Assembly: GCF_029784135.1 (NCBI RefSeq)
Contig: NC_073746.1
Span: forward strand, 51,909,393 to 51,973,392
Length of the DNA stretch: 64,000 nt
Source of the DNA: Toxorhynchites rutilus septentrionalis
Lineage: Eukaryota; Arthropoda; Insecta; Diptera; Culicidae
Reading direction: 5' to 3'
Part shown: piece after piece, positions 1 through 12,384 of the stretch
How positions within the stretch are numbered: the stretch's first letter is position 1
Layout of the letters: every line of letters starts with the position of its first letter
Position numbers and translations under genes: made by a program
Notes under the pieces: generated by a model
What the model was told of the DNA's origin: nothing
Databases searched by the model: none
Seen by the model: the letters and a program-made list of their open reading frames with translations, nothing else

Positions 1-44
1 TCATTTCATGAAATTTTTTTTGGAACTCTGGGGCAAAACGAATT

Positions 45-215
45 CAGTGTTGTTTTTTTTCTGTATTATAGTGATTTTCAACTCATTTGGCTGGTTCGTC
101 ACTTTTTACTTCCATTTTTGGAAGAATGTCGGGAGTGAGAATTGAACTCGTGACCTTTAGCGTGAGAGGCATGGATGTTACCACTACGCCAGATCGACTC
201 CTAACAGTGTTGTTT
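45..215 (-). mobile_element. tRNA-derived SINE, complete, minus strand
   Basis: Read on the minus strand, this short element begins with a tRNA-like head. It has a Pol III A-box-like TGGCGTAGTGGT and a B-box-like GGTCACGAGTTCAATTC, and ends in a short body and an A-run (a T-run at 53-60 on the plus strand). The 11-bp sequence CAGTGTTGTTT lies at both ends (45-55 and 205-215), a target-site duplication expected of LINE-mobilised SINEs; the element proper is about 56-204. A second copy in opposite orientation lies at 55626-55778, which confirms the boundaries. It encodes no protein. An internal Pol III promoter is inferred from the boxes. Confidence 0.85.
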
Positions 216-2789
216 GATGCGACGGTCCGTTGGCTCTTCACTTGCTTCGCAGCTTGACGAGTAGAGTAATGACATCCAGGATCCAGATGATGTACTGCAC
301 AGAATCTGATTTTCTCTTCTAGTAGTGTATCAAATTTAAAAACTTTTCGCTTCCTTGTGTGTCTGTGTCACCTCCCGCTCTGCATGTTTGATTGCCGGAA
401 ATGAAATGTACATTAAATGTGCTGATGTTGTATAAAATGCATTACTGTTTGAAGCTAGAAAATTTGGCATGCAAAACAATTGGTCAGAGAAAATGATTTT
501 ATGACATAACAGTATCAAAAACACTATAGTACTGTCATGTGGACGAGTTTTTGAGTACGTTCCATCATTTCAAAAGTAATGAAATGTAGCAAGCCCAGTC
601 AGTTGTTTACGGATTCTGTTTTTCAAATATCAACTTATATCGATGTGTATGCAAGACCACAAATCATGTGGTTAAGCACCGGACGAATAAAAGTTTTATG
701 TAAGCTATTTCTTCGCGCCTCGATTGTTCCACAACTGACTTGCTTATCTCCCCTGCTTCCGTTTCGGCAGATTTGCCAACCATTAAACGTACACTTCCTT
801 CCGGACTAACTGACCATTGTTCCGGCTTTGGTAACCCAAAAACTTTTCTTTCACCCTTCGATGCGTACTCGTGAACCGCATCGAGCGATTGGCTTGACGT
901 AATCCCGTGCGAAAATCAAGATAAATGGTCGATAAAATTTATCTTAACTGTTCTGACGTTTAATCAGCGTTTGTTCTTCCTCCGGCCTACAGATTAGGAT
1001 TATTACCGCCATTGGTCTCGTCATCATCCCTCGCCCGCAATTCAAAACGAACACACGATTTAATGGCTGATTGGCTATTGGAAAAGTCGAGGTTGTGCGG
1101 GGAATAATTGTAATCGGATCATCGCGGGTTAGTCATGACAGAAGTTTTTGATTCGTTATTGTTTACATTTCCTTGGTGGGTTCATTCACCGAGCCACTAA
1201 AAGGGTTTTCTGTCAGGTCACAAATTGGGTGGAGAAGATGTTCGTTACGATTACAAGTAGCCTTTTCATCGTCTGAATGATTCTTTGATGCAGTTATCAG
1301 TGTTGTATCAAACTCGAGATTTACAGGATTTTGCTTATGTTTCTCAATCAAAACATCGGATTCAAGCTGCCAACTTTCCCGGTGATGAAAACGGTTTTCA
1401 TTTTGAAGGCCACGACTGATTCGATAATGGAAAGTGGCCAAATAAATGAAGATCTTATCGCCGCCAAGAACAGCCACAATAGAAAAACACATTAGAGCTA
1501 ATTCCGCGAGGTTAATTACGAATTTATCGCCCATAAAACAGTGCAGAAAAAAATTAAATGGCCCCGAGAGGAGGTTTCAATCTTTTCAGCGAGAAACGCC
1601 AAATGCTTCCTCTGGGATCCATTATCTAAGCGGCTGATAAGATCTATCGAGCTCGAATGGAATGATTTCTCCATTTAATGACCTCTCCCGGGGCTATGTA
1701 AGGCATAAATCGCTTAGGTTACTCTATTTAGGAGCATTTAGTCTTGCAATAGATGGAAGCCTTGAAGTTGCAGCATTCTGTGCTGAACTTTCATCCCTCA
1801 AAATATCCAACCAATAATCCCGGGAGACGCCGAACGTGAACAGGATACATTCTTCCGAACTTCCGGGCGCACATATTAGAAGGAGACGATTCGGCGAAAT
1901 CTCACAACCTTTCTTTTCGCAATATGCTTCTCAGGTAGGTTCTAATATTGTAATAAATATTTATGAATATTACCTAGGGAAGATAATAAGGATGGAAAAG
2001 GCGCTTTACAGCGAGCGAGCAAACGGGGAAACCCCTGGCAATTTTCCGTTAACGAATAATCACACTTTCTCGCAAAAGGATTTCGAAAGAGTTGTTTCGT
2101 TTTGTTTGCTTTCGCCGGTGGAAAATATGAAATAAGTAATTAGCATTAAGGGTGAATCCAATTAAATCTGTTCTCATTTTTTTTATCTTCTAGGAATTTT
2201 GTTTTTGGGGTGACTCGGTTTTCATTGTAAGTAAGGTAAGACAATACTTTACCTAATTCTCCCGCTGAATTTTCGCCAATTTCGAACCCAATTTATAAGA
2301 GAATTAACCGTTACGAACTCGTCGTTTCTTTTAGCTGTTGTTGAAAACGTAGCTGTTGAATTTTGGTGACGGAATATATTTCAAAATTGTATTATTTTTA
2401 TTAGACGTTTCTTTCATTTCGCGTGATTTATTTCGAAATTAAGGAATCTATCTAGCGGATAGACTTGATAATAATTGCAGAAAATCTAGCGAGATTATGG
2501 GGCCATAATATTCATTATGATGCACTATCTATAATTACATTATCTTTACATAACATTACGTTATTCTTAGCTGGATCATAGACCCGGTTTGGGGAACTGC
2601 AATCTGACATCTAAAATCTGGAATCTGGAAGCTGGATTCTGAATAGCGAAATATGAAATCAGGAATCTTTTTTTTAAGGAAAATTTGGGTGGGTCAATAA
2701 TATTGGAACTAATGTACAGCAGGTTCTCTCAATTGGACAGATTGGTATTGGTCAACTTTGAAGCATTGTAGCTTCTTAAAATAATATAT
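216..2789. other. No gene recognised
   Basis: AT-rich non-coding DNA. The open frames here are short, lack recognisable motifs and overlap on opposite strands. A small stretch at 2600-2645 repeats variants of 'atctggaa' and looks like decayed simple repeat. Host intergenic or intronic DNA is the default reading. Confidence 0.5.
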
Positions 2790-3107
2790 TGTTATCCATA
2801 TAAATAGAAATGAAAGCCCAAATGTGTTGCTAAGCGCAAAACCCGAAGAAGCAATGGTCCGATTTGAGCCGTCTTTATTTTGTTGTGTTTGTCTCTGCTC
2901 ATAGTTCAATATAGTGAATATAAAAATCGGAAAATTTTCGGAAAACACTGAAGGAAGGTAGGAAAATTCGAAAAATTGAATTCCCATATGTTTCATAATC
3001 ACATCATGATAAGCGTTGTTAATCCATTTGATGTTTGCGCTAACGAAATTAATCTTTGTTCGAATGTGGATATGGATTTTCAAAAAAAAAAACGCATTCC
3101 TATATCT
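2790..3107 (+). repeat. Helitron-like fragment, 5' part
   Basis: The beginning (about 2797-2900) closely matches 3122-3215 and contains the shared block around 'ttgctaagcgcaaaaccc'. The rest (about 2910-3080) is the reverse complement of 5550-5700, the interior of the Helitron-like element starting at 5157, for example the block around 'tttgcgctaacgaaatt'. The orientation is therefore opposite to the 5157 copy. No CTAG terminus is seen, so the copy is 3' truncated. Open frames across it are incidental. Confidence 0.55.
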
Positions 3108-3215
3108 TCTATTTATATAAATATAAAATGAAAGGCCAAATGTGATGCTAAGTGCAAAACCCGAAGAAGGATTGGCTCGATTTGAGCCGTCTTTATTTTG
3201 TTGTAATTGTCAATG
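3108..3215 (+). repeat. Helitron-like 5' terminus fragment
   Basis: Starts with TCTATTTATATAAATA, a variant of the TC(TA)n 5' terminus of the Helitron-like family in this window. It continues with the same ~100-bp block seen at 2797-2900. Only the 5' end is recognisable; similarity is lost after about 3215. Confidence 0.5.
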
Positions 3216-5156
3216 GGCTGATATCAGTGGAGAAAAAAATCGGACTTGCAAATTCAAGTGCCCACCGGATAACATCGGCTGTTTCCATTGTGCATCATCC
3301 GACCGTCACTGTCGTGCTGTCAATTCAACCTCACAGTGGTGCCATTTTGATCAGTATTTTTACATCACTTGCAAACATTGTTGTTCTTATGCGTTTCCTA
3401 AAGTAGATTGAAATTGTTATTATAGTTTTGTGTTTTGTTCATTAGAAATGTGGAATAATGGTGGAGGAACAAATATATACTAAACCAGCAGACCCAGCAA
3501 ATATCGTTCAACCCAAAATTAGTTTTATTCAGTTTTCTGCCGAAATTGTCCTTTTTTTCTCGTGAACTGAATGAATGAAACCCTTTTCGAATTCTTCTGA
3601 ATTTTACACCTCTTATGCATAGCAATGTGTTGCACAATGCTTTTCTATTTCGGTGTTTGCCAACTAAAAAAAAATTAAGAAATTAGTGGAATTTCCTTTG
3701 AATCTGTAAACGCAATACAATCCTTTTTTAACTACTTTTGAATTGTTACGGTTTTTCAAAGTATTGAAATTTAATAATAACAATTTTCAAAAATATATTA
3801 TATCCATTTTAAAGCCTTATACACCTTATACCTTATACAACTATATGTCAAAAATTGAAAGAGTAATAAATAGAAATATAAATATGAATATAAATCAAAT
3901 ATATTGAAGGGGGTATCCTTTAAGACCTTGTCTTCTTTAAATATAAAACTTTGTTTAAATATAAAATTGAATTTCAAATATAAAGGCGAAATAAGTTGAG
4001 TGAATGATGCCAAAACTAACTTTAATTGTGTCTTTTTACTCCCTGGGAATTTGGTGATAATCTGATAAAAACTCGAATTTTTAGAATGAATTTTGTGTGT
4101 GTGAATATTAAACGGCACATCCTTTATGATACTCAAAAAAACACATTAAAGATGAATGCGGAAGATTAGTGGAAGGTGTCACCATTAACGAAGTGAATAG
4201 GTTGAGTAACTTCAATGAACGCAGAAGATGTTATATTCGTTGCTAGTTTAAGTTTCCAAATACGATGCAAATTTCGTTAATATTGATGGTCGAGTAATTC
4301 ACCAATTCCGTATGTACATTTCATGAGTAGCACGTTGATTACACCGAATTACGGGCGTTGCACTATAAAAACAAACAATCCTATACCTTACCGGTAACTC
4401 ACAAAGCCCGTGGTTCAGCTTTCTCGACGGACATCGTTCCGCATCTAATCCGTCAGAAAACACGGTACGCGCCCGAACCGACATGATTTTTAATGAGTTT
4501 AGATTGCGGCATGACTGAGCGCAGTTTTGCGCGGAACGGGGATTAATGTTTGTGTCGAACCGGCAATAGTTTGCATTCGCAGTCATTCCGTCGCCTGATA
4601 TGGTGGCACTGCATTGCTGCCCGAATAAACTTCTACCATTGCAAATTTTCCCACTGCGGCGGATTAGCTCAATTTGACACGACTGTGATCCTCTATTTTC
4701 GTTGGGTTAACATCGCGGTAAGCGCAGAGCACCTGTTTGTTATTCCACGTGTTTATACGAGCAACCGCCGTGTCGATGTCGCGCCATACTTCGATGTGTG
4801 CGTTCCCAGAAAGGCTTAACACTAATTTTGTTATCACACCGAGCATCATATACACGTTCTGTCGGATGAATATCCAATCAATTTGGTTGTCTCTAGGATA
4901 GCAACACGTTACGATAGCGGGGAAGAGAATCCGTTATTAATTTAGCAGTATTGCGCTGTCCGCAACATTGGATGCATTAACTATTCCAAGTGCGATAACA
5001 ACATCATTCTGCTTTTTTCATGTTTTTCTCCTGATTGAATATCAGCTGGAAGCAGCTCACCGCCAGTGAATCAGGGAAGCAAGTGGTTCATCTTTTCAAC
5101 TTTCTGAAATGTCGATTTGACAGTGAACCGTTTGTTTGCTTCGTTTTTATCGTACG
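3216..5156. other. No gene recognised
   Basis: Non-coding, very AT-rich between 3640 and 4150. The moderately GC-richer 4290-4860 segment has short opposing open frames without motifs. No repeat pair, RNA gene or splice-bounded exon could be supported. Confidence 0.5.
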
Positions 5157-5995
5157 CTAGCTGACCCGACAAACTTCGTCCCGCCTAAAATTTATTTTTC
5201 GTTATCACATTCACGTTTTCTTACTAAGTGCACGTTCATGGTTCCAATCGTAGAACTGTTCATTGATTGATCTTCTAATCTACCCATTAAAATTACCTTT
5301 TACTATAAAATTCCTAGTAATTCTACCAAAATTCGTCATTATAATATTATTATTAGGGGATCATTTTCAGACACAATTCAAGACCACTTGCAAATAATAT
5401 GTTTCTCCGTTACATGGAATAAACGTTTGATACAGAAAATATGATAGAATTCCTTCCTCGAGTTTTACTCTTATCAACACATTCGGCGATTTTTATTTAT
5501 TTACATAGAAGAAGCTATAGGAGTGAGTTTTATCACATTAAAATCAGTTTCCACTTTCGAACCAAGATTAATTTCTTTAGCGCAAACATCAAATGGACTA
5601 ACAACGCTTGTCACTATGAAATTTTAGAACATATGGGAATTGAATTTTCGCAAATTTTCTCATTTTTTTCAGAGTTTTCCGAAAAATTTCAATCGTCATG
5701 TTTGGTTGGAATATGTTTGATTGAAATATGTGTTTTAATTTTTTGGAAAAATATTTAATATTTAACTGCAATAGTGCAATAATATTTATTGCACCATGAA
5801 ACCTCTACATGACAAATTAGGTTTCGTTTGCTTGATTAGTTCTCGAGTTATGTAGAAATTTGTGTTTCATTTGTGTGGGAGCCTACCCTTAGAGAGGGGG
5901 AGGGGTCTCGAACTATCATAAGAACCACCCTGACCCCTTACATACTAATTTTCATGTCGATCGGCTCAGTAGTTTTCGAGTCCATAAGAATCAGA

Positions 5996-6540
5996 AAGAC
6001 AGAAAGACAGAAAGACAGAAAGACAGAAAGACAGAAAGACAGAAAGACAGAAAGACAGAAAGACAGAAAGACAGAAAGACAGAAAGACAGAAAGACAGAA
6101 AGACAGAAAGACAGAAAGACAGAAAGACAGAAAGACAGAAAGACAGAAAGACAGAAAGACAGAAAGACAGAAAGACAGAAAGACAGAAAGACAGAAAGAC
6201 AGAAAGACAGAAAGACAGAAAGACAGAAAGACAGAAAGACAGAAAGACAGAAAGACAGAAAGACAGAAAGACAGAAAGACAGAAAGACAGAAAGACAGAA
6301 AGACAGAAAGACAGAAAGACAGAAAGACAGAAAGACAGAAAGACAGAAAGACAGAAAGACAGAAAGACAGAAAGACAGAAAGACAGAAAGACAGAAAGAC
6401 AGAAAGACAGAAAGACAGAAATACAGAAAGACAGAAAGACAGAAAGACAGAAAGACAGAAAGACAGAAAGACAGAAAGACAGAAAGACAGAAAGACAGAA
6501 AGACAGAAAGACAGAAATACAGAAAGGCAGAAAGGCAGAC
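5996..6540. repeat. 8-bp minisatellite (agacagaa)n, about 68 units
   Basis: About 545 bp of nearly perfect 8-bp units, with rare variants (agaaatac, gaaaggc) only near the right edge. The unit contains no stop in several frames, which produces long artefactual open frames on both strands reading KTERQKDR or LSFCLSVF repeats. In the complete Helitron-like copy at 30733-30752 the same place holds only a few 'agac' units, so this is a local expansion of an element's own short tract. Confidence 0.95.
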
Positions 6541-7399
6541 AGACAACATTCCATTTTTATATAGACAGCCATTCCATGCTAAACCGATATAGTGGTTCTC
6601 AGATTTTCGTGAAAATTGGTAGTTTTGTTCCTTATCGCAAAACATTAGACTCGTATTTTTTATTTTTTGTCATTAGAGTGACCATTTCCATTTTAAGGTT
6701 GTCCGAAAAATCAAATTTTTCCTCTTTTTTTTTTTTTTTTTTTTTTCCAAAAATGACTTTTTTCAAAAATTAATAACTTTTGAACTACCATACCATTCGT
6801 TTTTTTATTGTTTTCATAGTCTCGGGACCAAAGGCGCTATATTTTTTATATTTTTTTCTGGAAAGCTAAGGATTTTTTCACATTTTTTTATCCTAACAGT
6901 TTATTTTATTAGGCTCATTTAGCAATTCAGCTGTAAAAGAGCCGAATTCATTCGTGTACATTTTTTTTTATCTTAAGATAACTTTTGTTGTATATTACAC
7001 TGTTACCGTTTTGAGGCCTAAGAGTATCGCTATCTATCGATAAACATTTGTTTTATCTATCAGCAATTCCAAATGAAATCGTCCTAAAAATGCAGATTTT
7101 AAAAACTTGTATTTTTGATTCCAATGAAAGTGTGTATTCCGTTTGGGTTGGAGGAAATATGAGTTTTTCACAGCAATTGGGAATTTTTTGACTCAAGCGT
7201 AACTTTTGAAAAGGGCGTACCGATTTTAGTAAGAGAAATCTTTGATAATTTATATCTCGAAAACTATGAGTCATACCGACATAGTGTCTTAGAAAGAGTT
7301 ATAGAGTATTGATGGTTGAATATGAAAAAAATATACATTGGGAAAAAACATTAGTACTCTTTTTTTTATTTACAAAATAAAAATTCAATTTGCAATATC

Positions 7400-8090
7400 C
7401 AAAATACATATTTTTTAATTTTTTTAATTTTTTTTTTCATATAAAATAGAAGTTATGTAGAAAATTCAAAAAATGGGTCAAGATGGTAAAACTATTTTTG
7501 ACGAACTTTGTGGAACATCGAATTTTTAGGAATTTTCGTTATATGTGTTTTTTGTGTTTTTATATGTTAGCAGTTATTTTTAATCACAAATTATGAATCC
7601 TGATGTTATTTAAAGCAAAACAGGTTATTATCAATCTCCTTCTAAATGCAACCATTCTCGAGATATTTAAAAAACTATTTCTATTTCTTTTTTGTAAATA
7701 ATCCCTTTTAATATGTTTGTAGTGTTATACCGTCATGTTCATGAAATTTTATGAATTTGCTTATAATTTACAACAACTTTTCCGAATACATCATTATGGT
7801 TCATTTTTTTACTAAAAAGACAATAAATTACAAATATTTTTTTAAATATCTCGAGAATGGCTACTTTTAGAAGGAGATTGATAATAACCTTTTTTGTTTT
7901 AAATCACATCAGGATTCATAATTTGTGGCTAAAAATTAAGTTTCGAAAATTCCTAAAAATTCGATGTTTCACAAATTTCGTCAAAAATAGTTTTACCATC
8001 TTGGGCCCATTTTTTAAATTTTCTACATGACTTCTATTTTATATGAAAAATTTTTAAAAAATATGAAAAAACACATATTTTTTTATATTG
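7400..8090. repeat. Nested palindromic element inside the foldback left arm
   Basis: The block around 'caagatggtaaaactatttt' (near 7478-7497) reappears inverted near 7990-8010. The block 'aattatgaatcctgatg' at about 7590 reappears inverted near 7910, and 'atctccttctaaatgcaacc' pairs with 7860-7885. The axis is near 7750. The arms together span about 690 bp. It lacks coding capacity. It interrupts the larger foldback element, so it is a younger insertion or an acquired module. Confidence 0.7.
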
Positions 8091-8098
8091 GTCAGTTG

Positions 8099-8175
8099 AG
8101 GGGCCCTGAGTTATGAGCTCATGATCGTTCGCTTAGTAGCGGACACGCAACCAATTAGGCTACGAGAACCCCCGA
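8099..8175 (-). repeat. tRNA-like SINE head remnant
   Basis: On the minus strand the segment reads like a tRNA-derived SINE head. It has an A-box-like TAGCCTAATTGG, an anticodon-arm-like cgctactaagcg, and a degenerate B-box region (gatcatgagctcataact). It is followed by no recognisable tail. The B-box no longer fits the consensus GGTTCRANTCC, so a working tRNA gene is unlikely. Confidence 0.45.
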
Positions 8176-9224
8176 TTCTTTCACATAACATATGTCGAAA
8201 CCAGAGAGGCGTTTTTTTCGTTTTTGAGTTATGATTTTTCAAAGTTAACCGATGGTCCGAAAAATCATTTTTTTCCCATTTTTTCCACTACAATAAATCA
8301 TAACTTTTGATCTACTGGACCGATTCAGATGATCGACACATCAGATTAAAGCCACTGAGCTAGTCTTGTTTCGAAAAATATTGTACTCAGAATAAAAAAA
8401 GATTTGGTTTTCGTAATTATTGACGATATATGTTTTTCATAGTTTACATCGTTTCGGGACCACGGTCGCCATATTTTTTTTATATTTTTTTTCTGAAAGC
8501 TGCGTTTTTTTTCACATAATGTATACAAATACCAGAGAGGTGTTATTTTTCCTTTTTAAGTTATGATTTTTCAAAGTTAACATGTTTCCGGTTTTCGTTC
8601 AATATTTCTATGCGACTAGACTGGATGTATGTGATTATAATCAAATTAATTGGCAAGTGTGTTATTTTTAAAAGTAGGCGTCGATCATCTGAATCGGTCC
8701 AGTAAGTCAAAAGTAATAAATTTTTGAAAAAAGTCATTTTTGGGAAAACAGGGAAAAATGATTTTTTGACCATCGGTTAACTTTGAAAAATCATAACTCA
8801 AAAACGAAAAAACGCTTTCCTGGTTTCGAGATAAGTTATTGGAAAATTCCTCAGCTTTCCAGAAAAACTATAAAAAAATATAGCGCCTTGGGTCGCGAGA
8901 CCATGAAAACTATAAAAAAAATACAATCAATAATAACGAAAACATAATTCAAATTTTCTGCAATTGCAGCATTTTTGCCAAAAAGGCCAGCTAATTGTCT
9001 TTAATTTAATATGTCGAACATCTGAATTGGTCCAATGGTTCAACATTTATGGATTTTTGAAAAAAGTCATTTTTGGACCACCCTAGAATGGAAATTGTCA
9101 CATTAACAAAAAAAAAACACAGGTCTAATAATTTGTGATAAAGAACAAAACTACCACTTTTCAGAGAACCACTAAAATCTGAGAACCACTATATCGGTTT
9201 GACATGGAATGGCTGTATATAGAT

Positions 9225-12060
9225 AAAAAAATTAATGGAATGAATATATATCATGTATTCAGCTTTGTTTTCAAACGTCGCATCCAGCAGATGAGCAGAA
9301 GACTGGATTAAATTGGATTAATAATGAACAAAATAACTGCAGGTATGGTTTAAGGTGCCTCATCCTTTTCCAACGCATGAGGCCCGCGAATCCGACAAAA
9401 TACAATGACAAATAGCAGCAAAACAAAACACATATTTAACCGAACATCGAAAATCAATCCTCAGTCTATACCGTCAATAATCGAATCGCGCCATGCCCTA
9501 GCAGAAGTGATTCCGTATTCGATTGGCTCACCGAATCTACTGCCCCAAACGGTCAGAACTCGAATTGCCTCATCACTGTGTGTGATGATCAAATATCATA
9601 CTCTCATCAACTAGCAAACATTTTCATCGCCGGAGTTCACCGCGTTTGGCGTTCTCGTTCTATTCGTTGTCCGAACCGTGTTCGTGTTCATTTATTTGAT
9701 AGCATACTTTCGACCGTAAAATATCACGTATTGGAAAAATCGGCAGGGTACGCTTGTGCATACACACCCACACATATTGCACAAACGTGGCACAGTTTCC
9801 CGACTTGGTCAATATTGACCGGACCAGATGAAAATAAATCAACAAACAGATCCAGAATAGCTGAGTACCCTGCAGGAGTGTAGAAGAAGTATTTCCAGAT
9901 TGATCCATTCGACATGGCATTGATAGTTTGAGTAAACTCGCGAACATAAATGACCTAAATTAATTTCAATGGTTTACTATCTTCGATTGGTTTCCGCTCG
10001 AAATTTTTTTCTCCATTTTCAGCAACAAACAACATGCGATGAGAAGGATAAACACAGCGCTGTAATGCCAAAAGAATTAACACGAATGATGTGAAGTAGT
10101 TAATAGTTAAAAGTTTTTTTTCATATGCGTTATGCAAAAGCGACCATACCAACTGGAAAACGAGACGAAATTAGCGGGAAATCCTGCGAGCATCCTTTTC
10201 GTATACACGTGGACAGAAACGTTTGATGTTGAGAATGAAACTCCGGGTACAGTTGAGATCAGTTACAGCAGATTGCTGTGACATAACAGCGTTGTTGTGA
10301 TATGCTACTGACGAGAGCCGAAATCCACGCTGGAACTCAAATTGAATAATTACGGAGGTTTTATTCGACAGTATCCAATATCTTGCTTCGAGGAAATTAA
10401 TTTTAGTTACTGTATTGGGCCCTGGTGCGGGTGTATAGGGTGTATACGCACAAAATACGGCCTCAGCAGCAGTGACACACGATAACGATTGATGACTTTC
10501 CAACGAAAGTGTTCGAAATTACCTTCGCACGCGCTCCGGTCGATCGACAGATCCGATGTTTTTGTGCGTTTGTTCGGTTGTTTTGTAAATAACAGGAGGG
10601 GGTGTGGGTGAAATAAACCGATTGGGCTTCTATTTATATTTTACCAGGAAACAGGAGACAATAAAGGGAGACAGTTCCAAGCTAAATCGCGAAGTTATGC
10701 AGCAAGCTGATGATTTTAAAACAGCGAAGCAGAGCTTTGTTCGTAGCGTCCCGTCGTTTGACTCCTTTGTTCGTATATAGAATTGATTCTTGTGAATTTT
10801 TGACCTTTATCCTGGATTGGCTTCTGTCTTGTTTTTCGTCTGGAATCCATCATGCTGTGACTTTCTATATCGGTAGCTATTCTGGTTTCTCCTTTTGACT
10901 ATATATAGTAGACTACCATTAAAAAATCCGCTTTCATACGTTCCACCTATTTTTATTTCAGTAGGAAGGAATTCTGTCTAGATTTCCATCAATTATTCAT
11001 TATTCAATCAATATTCAGCAGAAGGAGAAAGTTCAGAAAACTAATTAGAAAATTTCTGTTTTTCATAAGTTTCTTCATGTAGATCGAAAATTTCTATTTG
11101 ATCATTTCTACATAGTAAATAGTAATAATCTGACATCAAATCTAGGAGAGAAAGTTTATCAAGCTTCAAAATTGAAACATGCATTGAATGTTTGCACAAT
11201 ATCCAATCTAAATTCAGATTCTTGTTTTTACCGTTTCGAGATAGTAAGTGACCCCAGGAATAGACTGAAAATTACTAGCGTAACTGTAATAATATCATCA
11301 TTAAGCATACTAATTAATGACAATTGAGATACAACACGTATACTGAAACAAACGATCCATGCCACCATGGAGAATATAGGATTATTACATGGGCATATAA
11401 TTCGCCCCTAATGCCCCACGGTGCTTAAAAGTTTATGGCATTTTGATTCGTTCACATTGATGTATCTGCACCACGAATAGAATAGATAAAATATTTTAAA
11501 TATTCATGCAACGATTTAAAAAATCCTCAAACGAATGCCTCAAACAAATGCACCGATTATACTAGAAAGGTTCTTGCGATAGAGTGCTTTTTGAAACAAT
11601 ATTGAGGAATGTAAATCCCCTGGAGAAACTTACAACTTTCATTGCTGAATAGCCAAAGTTGTTATCCTATACTGAGCAACTCCAGATTCAAGTTTAAAGT
11701 TGGCGGTAGCTAGTCTGGAAATAAATATAACTCATATTGATCCGTTTGAAGTATCTCTAAGGCTTTTGAACAGGCTAGAGACGATTAAAATCGCTGAGGG
11801 AGGGAAGGGAAGCTATTTCGAAGAAAAAAGAATATTTTTCTACCGGAAAGCATTAAATAACTGGATTTTTGAAATTTAGGGAGACAATTCTGTGAGAAAC
11901 GAAATATATTTTTTTACACATTTTTCTTCCTATCTTCCAGTCTATAAAACAACAACTAGTTTTCGCTCTCGTTTCATTCTAGTCCTAAATCCTAACCCTG
12001 TCCAATCAATCTAGTGTTAGATTTAGTTATTATTAAAGTTATTATTAGTCTTAATTAAGG
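9225..12060. other. No gene recognised
   Basis: Mostly non-coding. The 9400-9960 and 10170-10560 stretches are GC-richer and carry short overlapping frames on both strands with no recognisable domain, so they could be host intronic or regulatory DNA. The 10900-12000 stretch is AT-rich with nothing I can name. Confidence 0.45.
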
Positions 12061-12065
12061 TACAC

Positions 12066-12270
12066 CGGGACAAGTTGAAACAATTTTTTAGAAGTTCACT
12101 TGGAAGTTATCTTAAAAAATCACTAAATCACTAAAGTGAAATCTGTTTGCAGCATATGCAAGGTATAACAGATGACTTTCGATTAAGAAATAGTGATTCA
12201 AACTGGATGGTTCGAAAAACATCAATTTTGAAAATGTATAGTTTTCATATGCATTGTTTCAACTAGCCCG
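12066..12270. repeat. Short inverted-repeat element
   Basis: cgggacaagttgaaacaat at 12066-12084 is matched by its near-complement attgtttcaactagcccg at 12253-12270, giving a 205-bp MITE-like unit. The same 'aagttgaaac' motif type ends the 19696-20095 repeat, so the two may be one family. No coding content. Confidence 0.5.
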
Positions 12271-12384
12271 CAGAGCGGGATAAGTCGGAACGCAGAACTA
12301 TCATGAGTTCATGATTTCTAATGAAAAAAATCTAAAAAAAACGGGTGTTCCGGTAGTTGGCCGGACCTTTGCCATTACTTTCGA

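Larger units (their letters stand above)
6565..9216. mobile_element. Large foldback (long inverted repeat) element, copy 1
   Basis: Begins ACAGCCATTCCATG and ends with its complement near 9203-9216. The inverted arms continue inward for several hundred bases (for example 'aaccgatatagtggttctcag' at the left and its complement at 9165-9200). The centre around 8575-8650 ('ttcgttcaatatttctatg') is unique and shared with copy 2 at 15286-16449. Bases atatag at 6559-6564 recur at 9217-9222 and may be a target-site duplication. There is no credible transposase frame, so it must be mobilised in trans. The left arm is interrupted by another palindrome (7400-8090) and a tRNA-like piece (8099-8175). Confidence 0.75.
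5157..9223 (-). mobile_element. Helitron-like element, interrupted by a foldback element
   Basis: On the minus strand this family starts TCTATATA and ends ...TTTGTCGGGTCAGCTAG, the TC...CTAG arrangement of Helitrons. The CTAG end is at 5157-5160 (plus-strand reading). The other end, ccatttttatatag, is at 6551-6564, and its last bases (tatataga) reappear at 9216-9223 after the foldback element. The interior matches copies at 2790-3107, 20418-20667 and 29797-30781. No Rep/helicase frame is present, so it is non-autonomous. Next to the terminus lies a massively expanded short-repeat tract (5996-6540). Helitron assignment rests on the termini and the A/T insertion site seen at the 29797-30781 copy. 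Confidence 0.6.

Noticed and set aside
3142..3411. Cysteine-rich 89-residue frame (CCNCQW...CKHCC) as a zinc or toxin-like protein
   Set aside because: Its first quarter is Helitron-like repeat DNA, there is no signal peptide, and the cysteine spacing fits no family I know.
5996..6540. Regular repeats as a possible CRISPR array
   Set aside because: The units are directly adjacent with no spacers, and the DNA is clearly eukaryotic.
5873..6645. Long open frames on both strands rich in KTERQKDR or LSFCLSVF repeats
   Set aside because: They are the translation of the 8-bp minisatellite, open because the unit has no stop in several frames; no biological protein is implied.
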